A stretch of DNA of 64,000 bases from Elmis aenea (Eukaryota > Arthropoda > Insecta > Coleoptera > Elmidae): contig OX393578.1 in assembly GCA_947652605.1 (NCBI GenBank), forward strand, positions 124,001 through 188,000. The letters run 5' to 3'. How positions within the stretch are numbered: the first letter of the stretch is position 1; every line of letters starts with the position of its first letter. Below the pieces are notes generated by a model. The model did no database searches, had not been told where the DNA came from, and saw only the letters and a list, made by a program, of their open reading frames with translations. The position numbers were made by a program, and so were the translations under genes. Below, one piece after another: positions 48,762 to 62,553 of the stretch.

Positions 48762-49330
48762 TACAGGCACATTCTGCATTTTTAACGTTATTGCAACGGA
48801 GATTCTTGTGTCTGCACTCGACCGTCATTGCAACGGAGAATGTGTTAGTATTTTTGCCCTACCGGCGAATCGTCGTGATCGGCCCGAGGGATACGCGATC
48901 GTTGGATCCGACTGCGAACCGCAAAAACATTTATTCGGATGAAGCCCGAGCGACTTCCGTACTTTTACCGTCATTGCAACAAAGATTGATGTGCTTGCAC
49001 TCGACCGTCATTGCAACGGAGAATGTGTCTAATTTTGCCCGTCATAGCAACGGAGAATGTGGCTGTAGATTTGACCGTCAATGCAACGGAGAATGGGCCT
49101 GCACGTTTACCGGTATTGCAACGGAGATTCTTGTGTCTGCATTCGACCGCCATAGCAACGGAGAATGTGCCTGTACCTTTGACCGTCATTGCAACGGAGA
49201 ATTGGTCTGCATTTTTAACGTTATTGCAACGGAGATTCTTGTGTCTGCACTCGACCGTCATTGCAACGGAGAATGTGTTAGTATTTTTGCCCGTCATTGC
49301 GACCGAGAATGTGCTTGTACCTTTGACCGT
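48762..49330. repeat. Module D4a (first): 36-bp repeats
   Basis: Near-identical to the first D3a block, including the 3-bp deletion. A private change gives AAAGATTGATGTG for AAAGATTCATGTG. Confidence 0.9.
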
Positions 49331-49690
49331 CCTGTGGTATATGAAAGTAGTGGTTGTCAAGCCCGAAGGCTGAAATTTATGCCCGAAGGCTGTTAACCCG
49401 GAGGTACTTAAGGTATCGGGGTCTCGCCTCGCGACAAGACGAATCCCCGAGCTAAGGGCTGTGTCTCAACAGATGCAGCGTGGAAACTGCACTACCGAGT
49501 TCCACACCCTGCCAGAACGTAAGTCAGTAGTATTGGCGTCACTAATTATATGACGAAGCAATTGGCTACCTTATGCTGGAGTAAGCTCCTGTGGTATATG
49601 AAAGTAGTGGTTGTCAAGCCCGGAGGCTGAAATTGAAGCCCGAAGGCTGATTAACCCTAAGGTTGTTTTTAGAGCAACGCACAGTGCCTA
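49331..49690 (-). repeat. Module D4b (first): shortened hairpin-rich block
   Basis: Shares the missing middle hairpins with the first D3b block. One substitution gives GGAGTAAGCTCC, which breaks the otherwise perfect GGAGCAAGCTCC hairpin. Confidence 0.85.
49434..49573 (-). pseudogene. 28S rRNA-derived chimeric fragment, copy 7
   Basis: First subtype. R2-core part 49536-49573, 28S 3'-end part about 49434-49525. Confidence 0.8.
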
Positions 49691-50040
49691 ATATTCGGAT
49701 GATGTAGCCCGCATTTTGGGGGCCGTCAAGTCGAAACTTGGCGGACACCCGCGGGCACGTTGTGGTGTTAACAAAAATTGTCGAATGCTTTCGGATACGC
49801 CAAGAAGAGACTGGACTCCGCCGAACGATCGGGAATTTTCGTCGCCTCGCAATATTCGAAACACGCACTTATTCCGCTGTGACGCGGGAAAAATCCGTAA
49901 TCGAAACGGAGACGGTCGCTCCAGGTACCGCGGTACTATAGACAACTTTACGGCCTAACATGCGCTCAGTCGTCCGCGGACGACGAACGAATTTTTCGCC
50001 GGGTCGCCGCGGTGAGGTGTTCATGTGTCTGCATCTACCG
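49691..50040. repeat. Module D4c (first): ~345-bp CpG-rich block
   Basis: Follows the first D3c block (GTCGAATGC, CAAGAAGAGAC) but keeps ACGCCAAG. Palindromes are retained. Confidence 0.8.
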
Positions 50041-50544
50041 CCGAACCGTCGTGATCGGCCCGAGGGATACGCGATCGTTAGATCCGACTGCGAACCGCAA
50101 AAACATTTATTCGGATGATGAAGCCCGAGCGACTTCCGTACTTTTACCGTCATTGCAACGGAGATTCATGTGCTTGCACTCGACCGTCATTGCAACGGAG
50201 AATGTGTCTACTTTTGCCCGTCATAGCAACGGAGAATGTGGCTGTACCTTTAACCGTCAATGCAACGGAGAATGGGCCTGCACGTTTACCAGTATTGCAA
50301 CGGAGATTCTTGTGTCTGCATTCGACCGTCATTGCAACGGAGAATGTGTTTGTGCTTTTGCCCGTCATTGCGACCGAGAATGTGCCTGTACCTTTGACCG
50401 TCATTGCAACGGAGAATTGGTCTGCATATTTAACGTTATTGCAACGGAGATTCTTGTGTCTGCACTCGACCGTCATTGCAACGGAGAATGTGTTAGTATT
50501 TTTGCCCGTCATTGCGACCGAGAATGTGCTTGTACCTTTGACCG
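50041..50544. repeat. Module D4a (second): 36-bp repeats
   Basis: Homologue of the second D3a block without its ~65-bp deletion, and with extra units (TTTGACCGTCATTGCAACGG then AATTGGTCTGCATATTTAAC) that D3 lacks. Confidence 0.88.
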
Positions 50545-50803
50545 TCCTGTGGTATATGAAAGTAGTGGTTGTCAAACCCGGAGGCTGATTAACCCTAAGG
50601 TTGTTTTTAGAGCAGTGCACAGTGCCTAATACTCAGACAATAATTTACCCGCAGGTATTATATATTGGCGTCACTAAAGCGACGGAGTGTATAGGAGCTG
50701 AACTCCTGTGGTATGTAAAGGTATATCAAGCCCGAAGGCTGAAATTTATGCCCGAAGGCTGTTAACCCGGAGGTTACTTAAGGTATCGGGGTCTCGCCTC
50801 GCG

Positions 50804-50943
50804 ACAAGACGAATCCCCGAGCTAAGGGCTGTGTCTCAACAGATGCAGCGTGGAAACTGCACTACCGAGTTCCACACCCTGCCAGAACGTAAGTCAGTAG
50901 TATTGGCGTCACTAATTATATGACGAAGCAATTGGCTACCTTA
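50804..50943 (-). pseudogene. 28S rRNA-derived chimeric fragment, copy 8
   Basis: First subtype. R2-core part 50906-50943. Confidence 0.8.
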
Positions 50944-51215
50944 TGCTGGAGCAAGCTCCTGTGGTATATGAAAGTAGTGGTTGTCAAACCCGGAGGCTGA
51001 AATTGAAGCCCGAAGGCTGATTAACCCTAAGGTTGTTTTTAGAGCAACGCACAGTGCCTAATACTCAGACAATAAATTACCCGCAGGTATTATATATTGG
51101 CGTCGCTAAAGCGACGGAGTGTATAGGAGCTGAACTCCTGTGGTATGTAAAGGTATATCAAGCCCGAAGGCTGTTAACCCGGAGGTTACTTAAGGTATCG
51201 GGGTCTCGCCTCGCG

Positions 51216-51353
51216 ACAAGACGAATCCCCGAGCTAAGGGCTGTCTCAACAGATGCAGCGTGGAAACTGCACTACCGAGTTCCACACCCTGCCAGAACGT
51301 AAGTCAGTAGTATTGGCGTCACTAATTATATGACGAAGCAATTGGCTACCTTA
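51216..51353 (-). pseudogene. 28S rRNA-derived chimeric fragment, copy 9
   Basis: Second, TG-deleted subtype. R2-core part 51316-51353. Confidence 0.8.
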
Positions 51354-51474
51354 TATGCTGGAGCAAGCTCCTGTGGTATATGAAAGTAGTGGTTGTCAAG
51401 CCCGGAGGCTGAAACTGAAGCCCGAAGGCTGATTAACCCTAAGGTTGTTTTTAGAGCAACGCACAGTGCCTAAT

Positions 51475-51820
51475 ATTCGGATGATGTAGCCCGCATTTTG
51501 GGGGCCGTCAAGTCGAAACTTGGCGGACACCCGCGGGCACGTTGTGGTGTTAACAAAAATTGTCGTATGCTTTCGGATACGCCAAGGAGAGACTGGACTC
51601 CGCCGAACGATCGGGAATTTTCGTCGCCTCGCAATATTCGAAACACGCACTTATTCCGCTGTGACGCGGGAAAAATCCGTAATCGAAACGGAGACGGTCG
51701 CTCCAGGTACCGCGGTACTATAGACAACTTTACGGCCTAACATGCGCTCAGTCGTCCGCGGACGACGAACGAATTTTTCGCCGGGTCGCCGCGGTGAGGT
51801 GTTCATGTGTCTGCATCTAC
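51475..51820. repeat. Module D4c (second): ~345-bp CpG-rich block
   Basis: Near-identical to the second D3c block, with the shared ACATTTTTTCGGATG variant just downstream. Confidence 0.8.
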
Positions 51821-54354
51821 CGCCGAACCGTCGTGATCGGCCCGAGGGATACGCGATCGTTGGATCCGACTGCGAACCGCAAAAACATTTTTTCGGATGA
51901 TGAAGCCCGAGCGACTTCCGTACTTTTACCGTCATTGCAACGGAGATTCATGTGCTTGCACTCGACCGTCATTGCAACGGAGAATGTGTTAGTGGTATTC
52001 ATGTGTCCGCACCTACCGGCAATCCGTCGTGATCGGCCCGAGGGATACGCGATCGTTGGATCCGACTGCAAACCGCAAAAACATTTATTCGGATGATGAC
52101 GCCCGAGCGACCTCGGTATTTTAAAGGAACTTTTTCGGACGGCCGTGGATGATTACCAAAGAGTTCTCAAATTTTGCTTCTTAGACGTAGTCGGATGCGC
52201 TATTCTTTTAGCTACATGTCGAACACCGGATAAAAATTTTCTCACCGCAATTAACGGAGTTATGAATATTTTTGTAGACCGAGATGTTTTTATCGCCGGG
52301 TCGCCGAGACGTTGTGGTATTCATGTGTCCGCACCTACCGGCGATTCGTCGTGATCGGCCCGAGGGATACGCGATCGTTGGATCCGACTGCGAACCGCAA
52401 AAACATTTATTCGGATGATGAAGCCCGAGCGACTTCCGTACTTTTACCGTCATTGCAACGGAGATTCATGTGCTTGCACTCGACCGTCATTGCAACGGAG
52501 AATGTGTTAGTGGTATTCATGTGTCCGCACCTACCGGCAATCCGCCGTGATCGGCCCGAGGGATACGCGATCGTTGGATCCGACTGCAAACCGCAAAAAC
52601 ATTTATTCGGATGATGACGCCCGAGCGACCTCGGTATTTTAAAGGAACTTTTTCGGACGGCCGTGGATGATTACCAAAGAGTTCTCAAATTTTGCTTCTT
52701 AGACGTAGTCGGATGCGCTATTCTTTTAGCTACATGTCGAACACCGGATAAAAATTTTCTCACCGCAATTAACGGAGTTATGAATATTTTTGTAGACCGA
52801 GATGTTTTTATCGCCGGGTCGCCGAGACGTTGTGGTATTCATGTGTCCGCACCTACCGGCGATTCGTCGTGATCGGCCCGAGGGATACGCGATCGTTGGA
52901 TCCGACTGCGAACCGCAAAAACATTTATTCGGATGATGAAGCCCGAGCGACTTCCGTACTTTTACCGTCATTGCAACGGAGATTCATGTGCTTGCACTCG
53001 ACCGTCATTGCAACGGAGAATGTGTTAGTGGTATTCATGTGTCCGCACCTACCGGCAATCCGTCGTGATCGGCCCGAGGGATACGCGATCGTTGGATCCG
53101 ACTGCAAACCGCAAAAACATTTATTCGGATGATGACGCCCGAGCGACCTCGGTATTTTAAAGGAACTTTTTCGGACGGCCGTGGATGATTACCAAAGAGT
53201 TCTCAAATTTTGCTTCTTAGACGTAGTCGGATGCGCTATTCTTTTAGCTACATGTCGAACACCGGATAAAAATTATCTCACCGCAATTAACGGAGTTATG
53301 AATATTTTTGTAGACCGAGATGTTTTTATCGCCGGGTCGCCGAGACGTTGTGGTATTCATGTGTCCGCACCTACCGGCGATTCGTCGTGATCGGCCCGAG
53401 GGATACGCGATCGTTGGATCCGACTGCGAACCGCAAAAACATTTATTCGGATGATGACGCCCGAGCGACCTCGGTATTTTAAAGGAACTTTTTCGGACGG
53501 CCGTGGATGATTACCAAAGAGTTCTCAAATTTTGCTTCTTAGACGTAGTCGGATGAGCTATTCTTTTAGCTACATGTCGAACACCAGATAAAAATTTTCT
53601 CACCGCAATTAACGGAGTTATGAATATCTTTGTAGACCGAGATGTTTTTATCGCCGGGTCGCCGAGACGTTGTGGTATTCATGTGTCCGCACCTACCGGC
53701 GATTCGTCGTGATCGGCCCGAGGGATACGCGATCGTTGGATCCGACTGCGAACCGCAAAAACATTTATTCGGATGATGACGCCCGAGCGACCTCGGTATT
53801 TTAAAGGAACTTTTTCGGACGGCCGTGGATGATTACCAAAAAGTTCTCAAATTTTGCTTCTTAGACGTAGTCGGATGCGCTATTCTTTTAGCTACATGTC
53901 GAACACCGGATAAAAATTTTCTCACCGCAATTAACGGAGTTATGAATATTTTTGTAGACCGAGATGTTTTTATCGCCGGGTCGCCGAGACGTTGTGGTAT
54001 TCATGTGTCCGCACCTACCGGCGATTCGTCGTGATCGGCCCGAGGGATACGCGATCGTTGGATCCGACTGCGAACCGCAAAAACATTTATTCGGATGATG
54101 AAGCCCGAGCGACTTCCGTACTTTTACCGTCATTGCAACGGAGATTCATGTGCTTGCACTCGACCGTCATTGCAACGGAGAATGTGTTAGTGGTATTCAT
54201 GTGTCCGCACCTACCGGCAATTCGTCGTGATCGGCCCAAGGGATACGCGATCGTTGGATCCGACTGCAAACCGCAAAAACATTTATTCGGATGATGACGC
54301 CCGAGCGACCTCGGTATTTTAAAGGAACTTTTTCGGACGGCCGTGGTTGATTAC
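51821..54354. repeat. Module D4d: 322/518-bp nested tandem array
   Basis: Unit starts 52145, 52663, 53181, 53503, 53825 and 54343, spacings 518, 518, 322, 322, 518, the same as D3d. The 53503 unit has the TGA variant. A private AATTATCTCACC change occurs near 53273. Confidence 0.92.
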
Positions 54355-57300
54355 CTTCATCTCCTTCATCTCCTCCTTCATCTCCTCCATCATCTCCTCC
54401 TTCATCTCCTCCTTCATCTCCTCCTTCATCTGCTCCTTCATCTGCTCCTTCATCTGCTCCTTCATCTGCTCCTTCATCTGCTCCTTCATATCCTCCTTCA
54501 TCTACTTCATCTCCTCCTTCATCTCCTCCTTCATCTCCTCCTTCATCTCCTCCTTCATCTCCTCCTTCATCTCCTCCTTCATCTCCTTCTTCATCTCCTC
54601 CTTCATCTCCTCCTTCATCTCCTGCTTCATCTCCTCCTTCATCTCCTCCTTCATCTCCTCCTTCGTCTCCTCTTTCATCTCCTCCTTCATCTCCTCCTTC
54701 ATCTCCTCCTTCACCTCCTCCTTCATCTCCTACTTCATCTCCTCCTTCATCTCCTCCTTCATCTCCTCCTTCATCTCCTACTTCATTTCCTCCTTCATCT
54801 CCTCCTTCATCTCCTCCTTCATCTCCTCCTTCATCTCCTCCTTCATCTCCTCCTTCATCTCCTCCTTCATCTCCTCCTTCATCTCCTCCTTCATCTCCAT
54901 CTCCTCCTTCATCTCCTCCTTCATCTCTTTTTTCATCTCCTCCTTCATCTACTCCTTCATCTCCTCCTTCATCTCCTCCTTCATCTCCTCCTTCATCTCC
55001 TCCTTCATCTCCTCCTTCATCTCCTTCTTCATCTCCTCCTTCATTTCCTCCTTCATCTCCTGCTTCATCTCCTCCTTCATCTCCTCCTTCATCTCCTCCT
55101 TCACCTCCTCCTTCATCTCCTACTTCATCTCCTCCTTCATCTCCTCCTTCATCTCCTACTTCATCTCCTCCTTCATCTCCTCCTTCATCTCCTCCTTCAT
55201 CTCCTCCTTCATCTCCTCCTTGATCTCCTCCTTGATCTCCTCCTTCATCTCCTCCTTCATCTCCTCCTTCATCTCCTCCTTCATCTCCTCCTTCATCTCC
55301 TCCTTCATCTCCTCCTTCATCTCCTCCTTCATCTCCTCCTTCATCTCCTCCTTCATCTCCTTCTTCATCTCCTCCTTCTTCTCCTCCTTCATCTCCTCCT
55401 TCATCTCCTCCTTCATCTCCTCCTTCATCTCCTCCTTCATCTCCTCCTTAATCTCCTCCTTCATCTCCTCCTTTATCTCCTCGTTCATCTCCTCCTTCAT
55501 CTCCTCCTTCATCTCTTCCTTCATCTCCTCCTTCATCTCCTCCTTCATCTCCTGCTTCTTCTCCTGCTTTATCTCCTGCTTCATCTCCTGCTTTATCTCC
55601 TGCTTCATCTCCTCCTTCATCTCCTCCTTCATCTCCTCCTTCATCTCCTCCTTCATCTCCTCCTTCATCTCCTCCTTTATCTCTTCCTTCATCTCCTCTT
55701 TCATCTCCTCCTTCATCTCCTCCTTCATCTCCTCCTTCATCTCCTCCTTTATCTCTTCCTTCATCTCCTCCTTCATCTCCTCCTTCATCTCCTCCTCCAT
55801 CTCCTCCTTCATCTCCTCCTTCATCTCCTTCATCTCCTCCTTCTTCTCCTCCTTCATCTCCTCCTTTATCTCCTCCTTCATCTCCTCCATCTCCTCTATC
55901 TCCTCCTTGATCTCCTCCTTCATCTCCTTCTTCATCTCTTCCTTCATCTCCTCCTTGATCATCTCCTTCATCTCCTCCTTGATCATCTCCTTCATCTCCT
56001 CCTTCATCTCCTCCTTCATCTCCTCCTTCATCTCCTCCTTCATCTCCTTCTTCATCTTCTCCTTCATCTCCTCCTTTATCTCTTCGTTCATCTCCTCCTT
56101 CATCTCCTGCTTCTTCTCCTGCTTTATCTCCTGCTTCATCTCCTCCTTCATCTCCTTCTTCATCTTCTCCTTCATCTCCTCCTTTATCTCTTCGTTCATC
56201 TCCTCCTTCATCTCCTGCTTCTTCTCCTGCTTTATCTCCTCCTTCATCTCCTCCTTCATCTCCTCCTTCATCTCTTCCTTCATCTCCTCCTTCATCTCCT
56301 CCTTCATCTCCTGCTTCTTCTCCTGCTTTATCTCCTGCTTCATCTCCTGCTTTATCTCCTGCTTCATCTCCTCCTTCATCTCCTCCATCTCCTCCTTGAT
56401 CTGTTCCTTCATCTCCTCCTTCATCTCTTCCTTCATCTCCTCCTTGATCATCTCCTTCATCTCCTCCTTCATCTCCTCCTTCATCTCCTCCTTCATCTCC
56501 TCCTTCATCTCTTCCTTCATCTCCTCCTTCATCTCCTCCTTCATCTCCTGCTTCTTCTCCTGCTATATCTCCTGCTTCATCTCCTGCTTTATCTCCTGCT
56601 TCATCTCCTCCTTCATCTCCTCCTTAATCTCCTCCTTCATCTCCTCCTTCATCTCCTCCTTCATCTCCTCCTTCATCTCCTCCTTTATCTCTTCCTTCAT
56701 CTCCTCCTTCATCTCCTCCTTCATCTCCTTCATCTCCTCCTTCATCTCCTCCTTGATCTCCTCCTTGATCTCCTCCTTCATCTCCTCCTTCATCTCCTCC
56801 TTCATCTCCTCCTTCATCTCCTCCTTCATCTCCTTCATCTCCTTCATCTCCTCCTTCATCTCCTCCTTCATCTCCTCCTTCATCCCCTCCTTCATCTCCT
56901 TCATCTCCTCCTTCTTCTCCTCCTACATCTCCTCCTTTATCTCCTCCTTCATCTCCTCCATCTCCTCCATCTCCTCCTTGATCTCCTCCTTCATCTCCTC
57001 CTTCATCTCTTCCTTCATCTCCTCCTTGATCATCTCCTTCATCTCCTCCTTCATCTCCTCCTTCATCTCCTTCATCTCCTCCTTCATCTCCTCCTTGATC
57101 TCCTCCTTGATCTCCTCCTTCATCTCCTCCTTCATCTCCTCCTTCATCTCCTCCTTCATCTCCTCCTTCATCTCCTTCATCTCCTTCATCTCCTCCTTCA
57201 TCTCCTCCTTCATCTCCTCCTTCATCCCCTCCTTCATCTCCTTCATCTCCTCCTTCTTCTCCTCCTACATCTCCTCCTTTATCTCCTCCTTCATCTCCTC

Positions 57301-58260
57301 CATCTCCTCCATCTCCTCCTTCATCCCCTCCTTCATCTCCTTCATCTCCTCCTTCTTCTCCTCCTACATCTCCTCCTTTATCTCCTCCTTCATCTCCTCC
57401 ATCTCCTCCATCTCCTCCTTGATCTCCTCCTTCATCTCCTCCTTCATCTCTTCCTTCATCTCCTCCTTGATCATCTCCTTCATCTCCTCCTTCATCTCCT
57501 CCTTTATCTCCTCCTTCATCTCCTCCTTCATTTCTTCCTTCATCTCCTGCTTCTTCTCCTGCTTTATCTCCTGCTTCATCTCCTGCTTTATCTCCTGCTT
57601 CATCTCCTCCTTCATCTCCTCATTTATCTCTTCGTTCATCTCCTCCTTCATCTCCTGCTTCTTCTCCTGCTTTATCTCCTGCTTCATCTCCTGCTTTATC
57701 TCCTGCTTCATCTCCTCCTTCATCTCCTCCTTCATCTCCTCCTTTATCTCCTCCTTCATCTCCTCCTTCATCTCCTCCTTCATCTCCTCCTTCATCTCCT
57801 CCTTCATCTCCTCCTTCATCTCCTCCTTCATCTCCTCCTTCATCTCCTCCTTCATCTCCTCCTTTATCTCCTCCTTCATCTCCTCCTTTATCTCTTCGTT
57901 CATCTCCTCCTTCATCTCCTGCTTCTTCTCCTGCTTTATCTCCTGCTTCATCTCCTGCTTTATCTCCTGCTTCATCTCCTCCTTCATCTCCTTCTTCATC
58001 TCCTCTTTCATCTCCTCCTTCATCTCCTCCTTCATCTCCTCCTTCATCTCCTCCTTCATCTCCTCCTTTATCTCCTTCTTCATCTCCTCCTTCATCTCCT
58101 CCTTCATCTCCTCCTTCATGTCCTCCTTCATCTCCTCCTTCATCTTCTCCTTCATCTCCTCCTTCATCTCCTCCTACATCTCCTTCATCTCCTCCTTCGT
58201 CTTTTCCTTCTTCTTCTCCTTCATCTCCTCCTTCATCTCGACCTTCTCCTTCATCTCCTT
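54355..58260. repeat. Module A5: 12-bp minisatellite, most rearranged
   Basis: About 325 copies. The left part follows A4. The centre (56370-57480) has repeated blocks with CATCCCCTCC, CTCCTACATC and CTCCTTGATCATCTCC markers. For example, 56700-56935 is echoed at 57060-57260, showing successive ~360-bp internal duplications. The right end has CTACTGCAAATGG instead of CTACAGCAAATGG. Confidence 0.94.
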
Positions 58261-61200
58261 CTACTGCAAATGGCTTCAAACTTCGTATACACATTATTTA
58301 TGAGCGATTTAAGGATTATTAGGCAATAAATACGATTTTTAATTTTTCGTGAAAAATGGGAAAAGTGCAAGGGCTATATAGTCTTTGCACTTTTATCGAC
58401 AAAAAAATCGATTTTCTTAAAACTACAGCAAATGGCTTTAAACTTCTTATACACGTTAGTTATGAGCGAATTAAGGATTATTAGCCCCTAAATACGATTT
58501 TTAATTTTTCGCGAAAAATGGGAAAAGTACAAGGGCTATAGTCTTTGCACTTTTTTCGACAAAAAAATCGATTTTTTTAAAACTATAGCAAATGGCTTCA
58601 AACTTCTTAAACACGTTAGTTACGAGCAAGTTAAGGATTATTAGCCCCTAAATACGATTTTTAATTTTTCGCGAAAAATGGGAAAAGTACAAAGGCTATA
58701 GTCTTTGCACTTTTTTCGACAAAAAAATCGATTTTCTTAAAACAACAGCAAATGGCTTCAAACTTCTTATACACGTTAGTTACGAGCGAATTAAGGATTA
58801 TTAGCCCCAAAATACGATTTTTAATTTTTCGTGAAAAATGGGAAAAGTACAAAGGCTATAGTCTTTGCACTTTTTTCGACAAAAAAATCGATTTTCTTAA
58901 AACTATAGCAAATGGCTTCAAACTTCTTAAACACGTTAGTTACGAGCTAGTTAAGGATTATTAGCCCCTAAATACGATTTTTAATTTTTCGCGAAAAATG
59001 GGAAAAGTACAAAGGCTATTATAGTCTTTGCACTTTTTTCGACAAAAAAATCGATTTTCTTAAAACTACAGCAAATGGCTTCAAACTTCTTATACACGTT
59101 AGTTACGAGCAAGTTAAGGATTATTAGCCCCTAAATACGATTTTTAATTTTTCGCGAAAAATGGGAAAAGTACAAAGGCTATAGTCTGCACTTTTTTCGA
59201 CAAAAAAATCGATTTTCTTAAAACTACAGCAAATGGCTTCAAACTTCTTATACACGTTAGTTACGAGCAAGTTAAGGATTATTAGCCCCTAAATACGATT
59301 TTTAATTTTTCGCGAAAAATGGGAAAAGTACAAAGGCTATAGTCTTTGCACTTTTTTCGACAAAAAAATCGATTTTCTTAAAACTACAGCAAATGGCTTC
59401 AAACTTCTTATACACATTAGTTATGAGTGAATTAAGGATTATTAGCCCCTAAATACGATTTTTAATTTTTCGCGAAAAATGGGAAAAGTACAAAGGCTAA
59501 TATAGTCTTTGCACTTTTTTCGACAAAAAAATCGATTTTCTTAAAACTACAGCAAATGGCTTCAAACTTCTTATACACGTTAGTTACGAGCAAGTTAAGG
59601 ATTATTAGCCCCTAAATACGATTTTTAATTTTTCGCGAAAAATGGGAAAAGTACAAAGGCTATAGTCTTTGCACTTTTTTCGACAAAAAAATCGATTTTC
59701 TTAAAACAACAGCAAATGGCTTCAAACTTCTTATACACGTTAGTTACGAGCGAATTAGGGATTTGTAGCCCCAAAATACGATTTTTAATTTTTCGTGAAA
59801 AATGGGAAAAGTACAAAGGCTATAGTCTTTGCACTTTTTTCGACAAAAAAATCGATTTTCTTAAAACTATAGCAAATGGCTTCAAACTTCTTAAACACGT
59901 TAGTTACGAGCAAGTTAAGGATTATTAGCCCCTAAATACGATTTTTAATTTTTCGCGAAAAATGGGAAAAGTACAAAGGCTATAGTCTTTGCACTTTTTT
60001 CGACAAAAAAATCGATTTTCTTAAAACTACAGCAAATGGCTTCAAACTTCTTATACACGTTAGTTACGAGCAAGTTAAGGATTATTAGCCCCTAAATACG
60101 ATTTTTAATTTTTCGCGAAAAATGGGAAAAGTACAAAGGCTATAGTCTTTGCACTTTTTTCGACAAAAAAATCGATTTTCTTAAAACTACAGCAAATGGC
60201 TTCAAACTTCTTATACACGTTAGTTACGAGCAAGTTAAGGATTATTAGCCCCTAAATACGATTTTTAATTTTTCGCGAAAAATGGGAAAAGTACAAAGGC
60301 TATAGTCTTTGCACTTTTTTCGACAAAAAAATCGATTTTCTTAAAACAACAGCAAATGGCTTCAAACTTCTTATACACGTTAGTTACGAGCAAGTTAAGG
60401 ATTATTAGCCCCTAAATACGATTTTTAATTTTTCGCGAAAAATGGGAAAAGTACAAAGGCTATAGTCTGCACTTTTTTCGACAAAAAAATCGATTTTCTT
60501 AAAACTACAGCAAATGGCTTCAAACTTCTTATACACGTTAGTAACGAGCGAATTAAGGATTATTAGCCCCTAAATACGATTTTTAATTTTTCGTGAAAAA
60601 TGGGAAAAGTACAAAGGCTTATAGTCTTTGCACTTTTTTCGACAAAAAAATCGATTTTCTTAAAACTATAGCAAATGGCTTCAAACTTCTTAAACACGTT
60701 AGTTACGAGCAAGTTAAGGATTATTAGCCCCTAAATACGATTTTTAATTTTTCGCGAAAAATGGGAAAAGTACAAAGGCTATAGTCTGCACTTTTTTCGA
60801 CAAAAAAATCGATTTTCTTAAAACTACAGCAAATGGCTTCAAACTTCTTATACACATTAGTTATGAGCGAATTAAGGATTATTAGCCCCTAAATACGATT
60901 TTTAATTTTTCGTGAAAAATGGGAAAAGTACAAAGGCTATAGTCTTTGCCCTTTTTTCGACAAAAAAATCGATTTTTTTAAAACTATAGCAAATAGCTTC
61001 AAACTTCTTAAACACGTTAGTTACGAGCAAGTTAAGGATTATTAGCCCCTAAATACGATTTTTAATTTTTCGCGAAAAATGGGAAAAGTACAAAGGCTAT
61101 AGTCTGCACTTTTTTCGACAAAAAAATCGATTTTCTTAAAACTACAGCAAATGGCTTCAAACTTCTTATACACGTTAGTTATGAGCGAATTAAGGATTAT

Positions 61201-62490
61201 TAGCCCCTAAATACGATTTTTAATTTTTCGCGAAAAATGGGAAAAGTACAAAGGCTATAGTCTTTGCACTTTTTTCGACAAAAAAATCGATTTTCTTAAA
61301 ACTACAGCAAATGGCTTTAAACTTCTTATACAAGTTAGTTATGAGCGAATTAAGGATTATTAGCCCCTAAATACGATTTTTAATTTTTCGCGAAAAATGG
61401 GAAAAGTACAAAGGCTATAGTCTGCACTTTTTTCGACAAAAAAATCGATTTTCTTAAAACTACAGCAAATGGCTTCAAACTTCTTATACAAGTTAGTTAT
61501 GAGCGAATTAAGGATTATTAGCCCCTAAATACGATTTTTAATTTTTCGCGAAAAGTGGGAAAAGTACAAAGGCTATAGTCTTTGCACTTTTTTCGACAAA
61601 AAAATCGATTTTCTTAAAACTACAGCAAATGGCTTCAAACTTCTTATACAAGTTAGTTATGAGCGAATTAAGGATTATTAGCCCCTAAATACGATTTTTA
61701 ATTTTTCGCGAAAAATGGGAAAAGTACAAAGGCTATAGTCTTTGCACTTTTTTCGACAAAAAAATCGATTTTCTTAAAACTACAGCAAATGGCTTCAAAC
61801 TTCTTATACACGTTAGTTACGAGCAAGTTAAGGATTATTAGCCCCTAAATACGATTTTTAATTTTTCGCGAAAAATGGGAAAAGTACAAAGGCTATAGTC
61901 TGCACTTTTTTCGACAAAAAAATCGATTTTCTTAAAACTACAGCAAATGGCTTCAAACTTCTTATACACATTAGTTATGAGCGAATTAAGGATTATTAGC
62001 CCCTAAATACGATTTTTAATTTTTCGTGAAAAATGGGAAAAGTACAAAGGCTATAGTCTTTGCACTTTTTTCGACAAAAAAATCGATTTTTTTAAAACTA
62101 TAGCAAATGGCTTCAAACTTCTTAAACACGTTAGTTACGAGCAAGTTAAGGATTATTAGCCCCTAAATACGATTTTTAATTTTTCGCGAAAAATGGGAAA
62201 AGTACAAAGGCTATAGTCTTTGCACTTTTTTCGACAAAAAAATCGATTTTCTTAAAACTACAGCAAATGGCTTTAAACTTCTTATACAAGTTAGTTATGA
62301 GCGAATAAAAAATCGATTTTTTTAAAACTATAGCAAATGGCTTCAAACTTCTTAAACACGTTAGTTACGAGCAAGTTAAGGATTATTAGCCCCTAAATAC
62401 GATTTTTAATTTTTCGCGAAAAATGGGAAAAGTACAAAGGCTATAGTCTTTGCACTTTTTTCGACAAAAAAATCGATTTTCTTAAAACTA
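58261..62490. repeat. Module B5: ~160-bp satellite, about 26 monomers
   Basis: More diverged than B1-B4. Variants include AAAACAACAGC, GCCCCAAAATACG, GGATTTGTAGCCCC near 59759, GAGCTAGTTAAGG, and a truncated fusion monomer at about 62303 (GAGCGAATAAAAAATCG). Confidence 0.95.
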
Positions 62491-62553
62491 CCCTCGGACC
62501 CTCGGACCCTCGGACCCTCGGACTCTCGGACTCTCGGACTCTTGGACCCTCGG
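62491..62553. repeat. Module C5: short 8-bp array
   Basis: About eight copies, the shortest of the five C arrays, with the CTCTCGGA variant and the CTTGGACCCTCGG end seen in C1 and C2. Confidence 0.92.

Larger units (their letters stand above)
50545..51474 (-). repeat. Module D4b (second): hairpin-rich block, two copies plus partial
   Basis: Same organisation as the second D3b block, including the 2-bp TA insertion near 51351. Confidence 0.85.
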
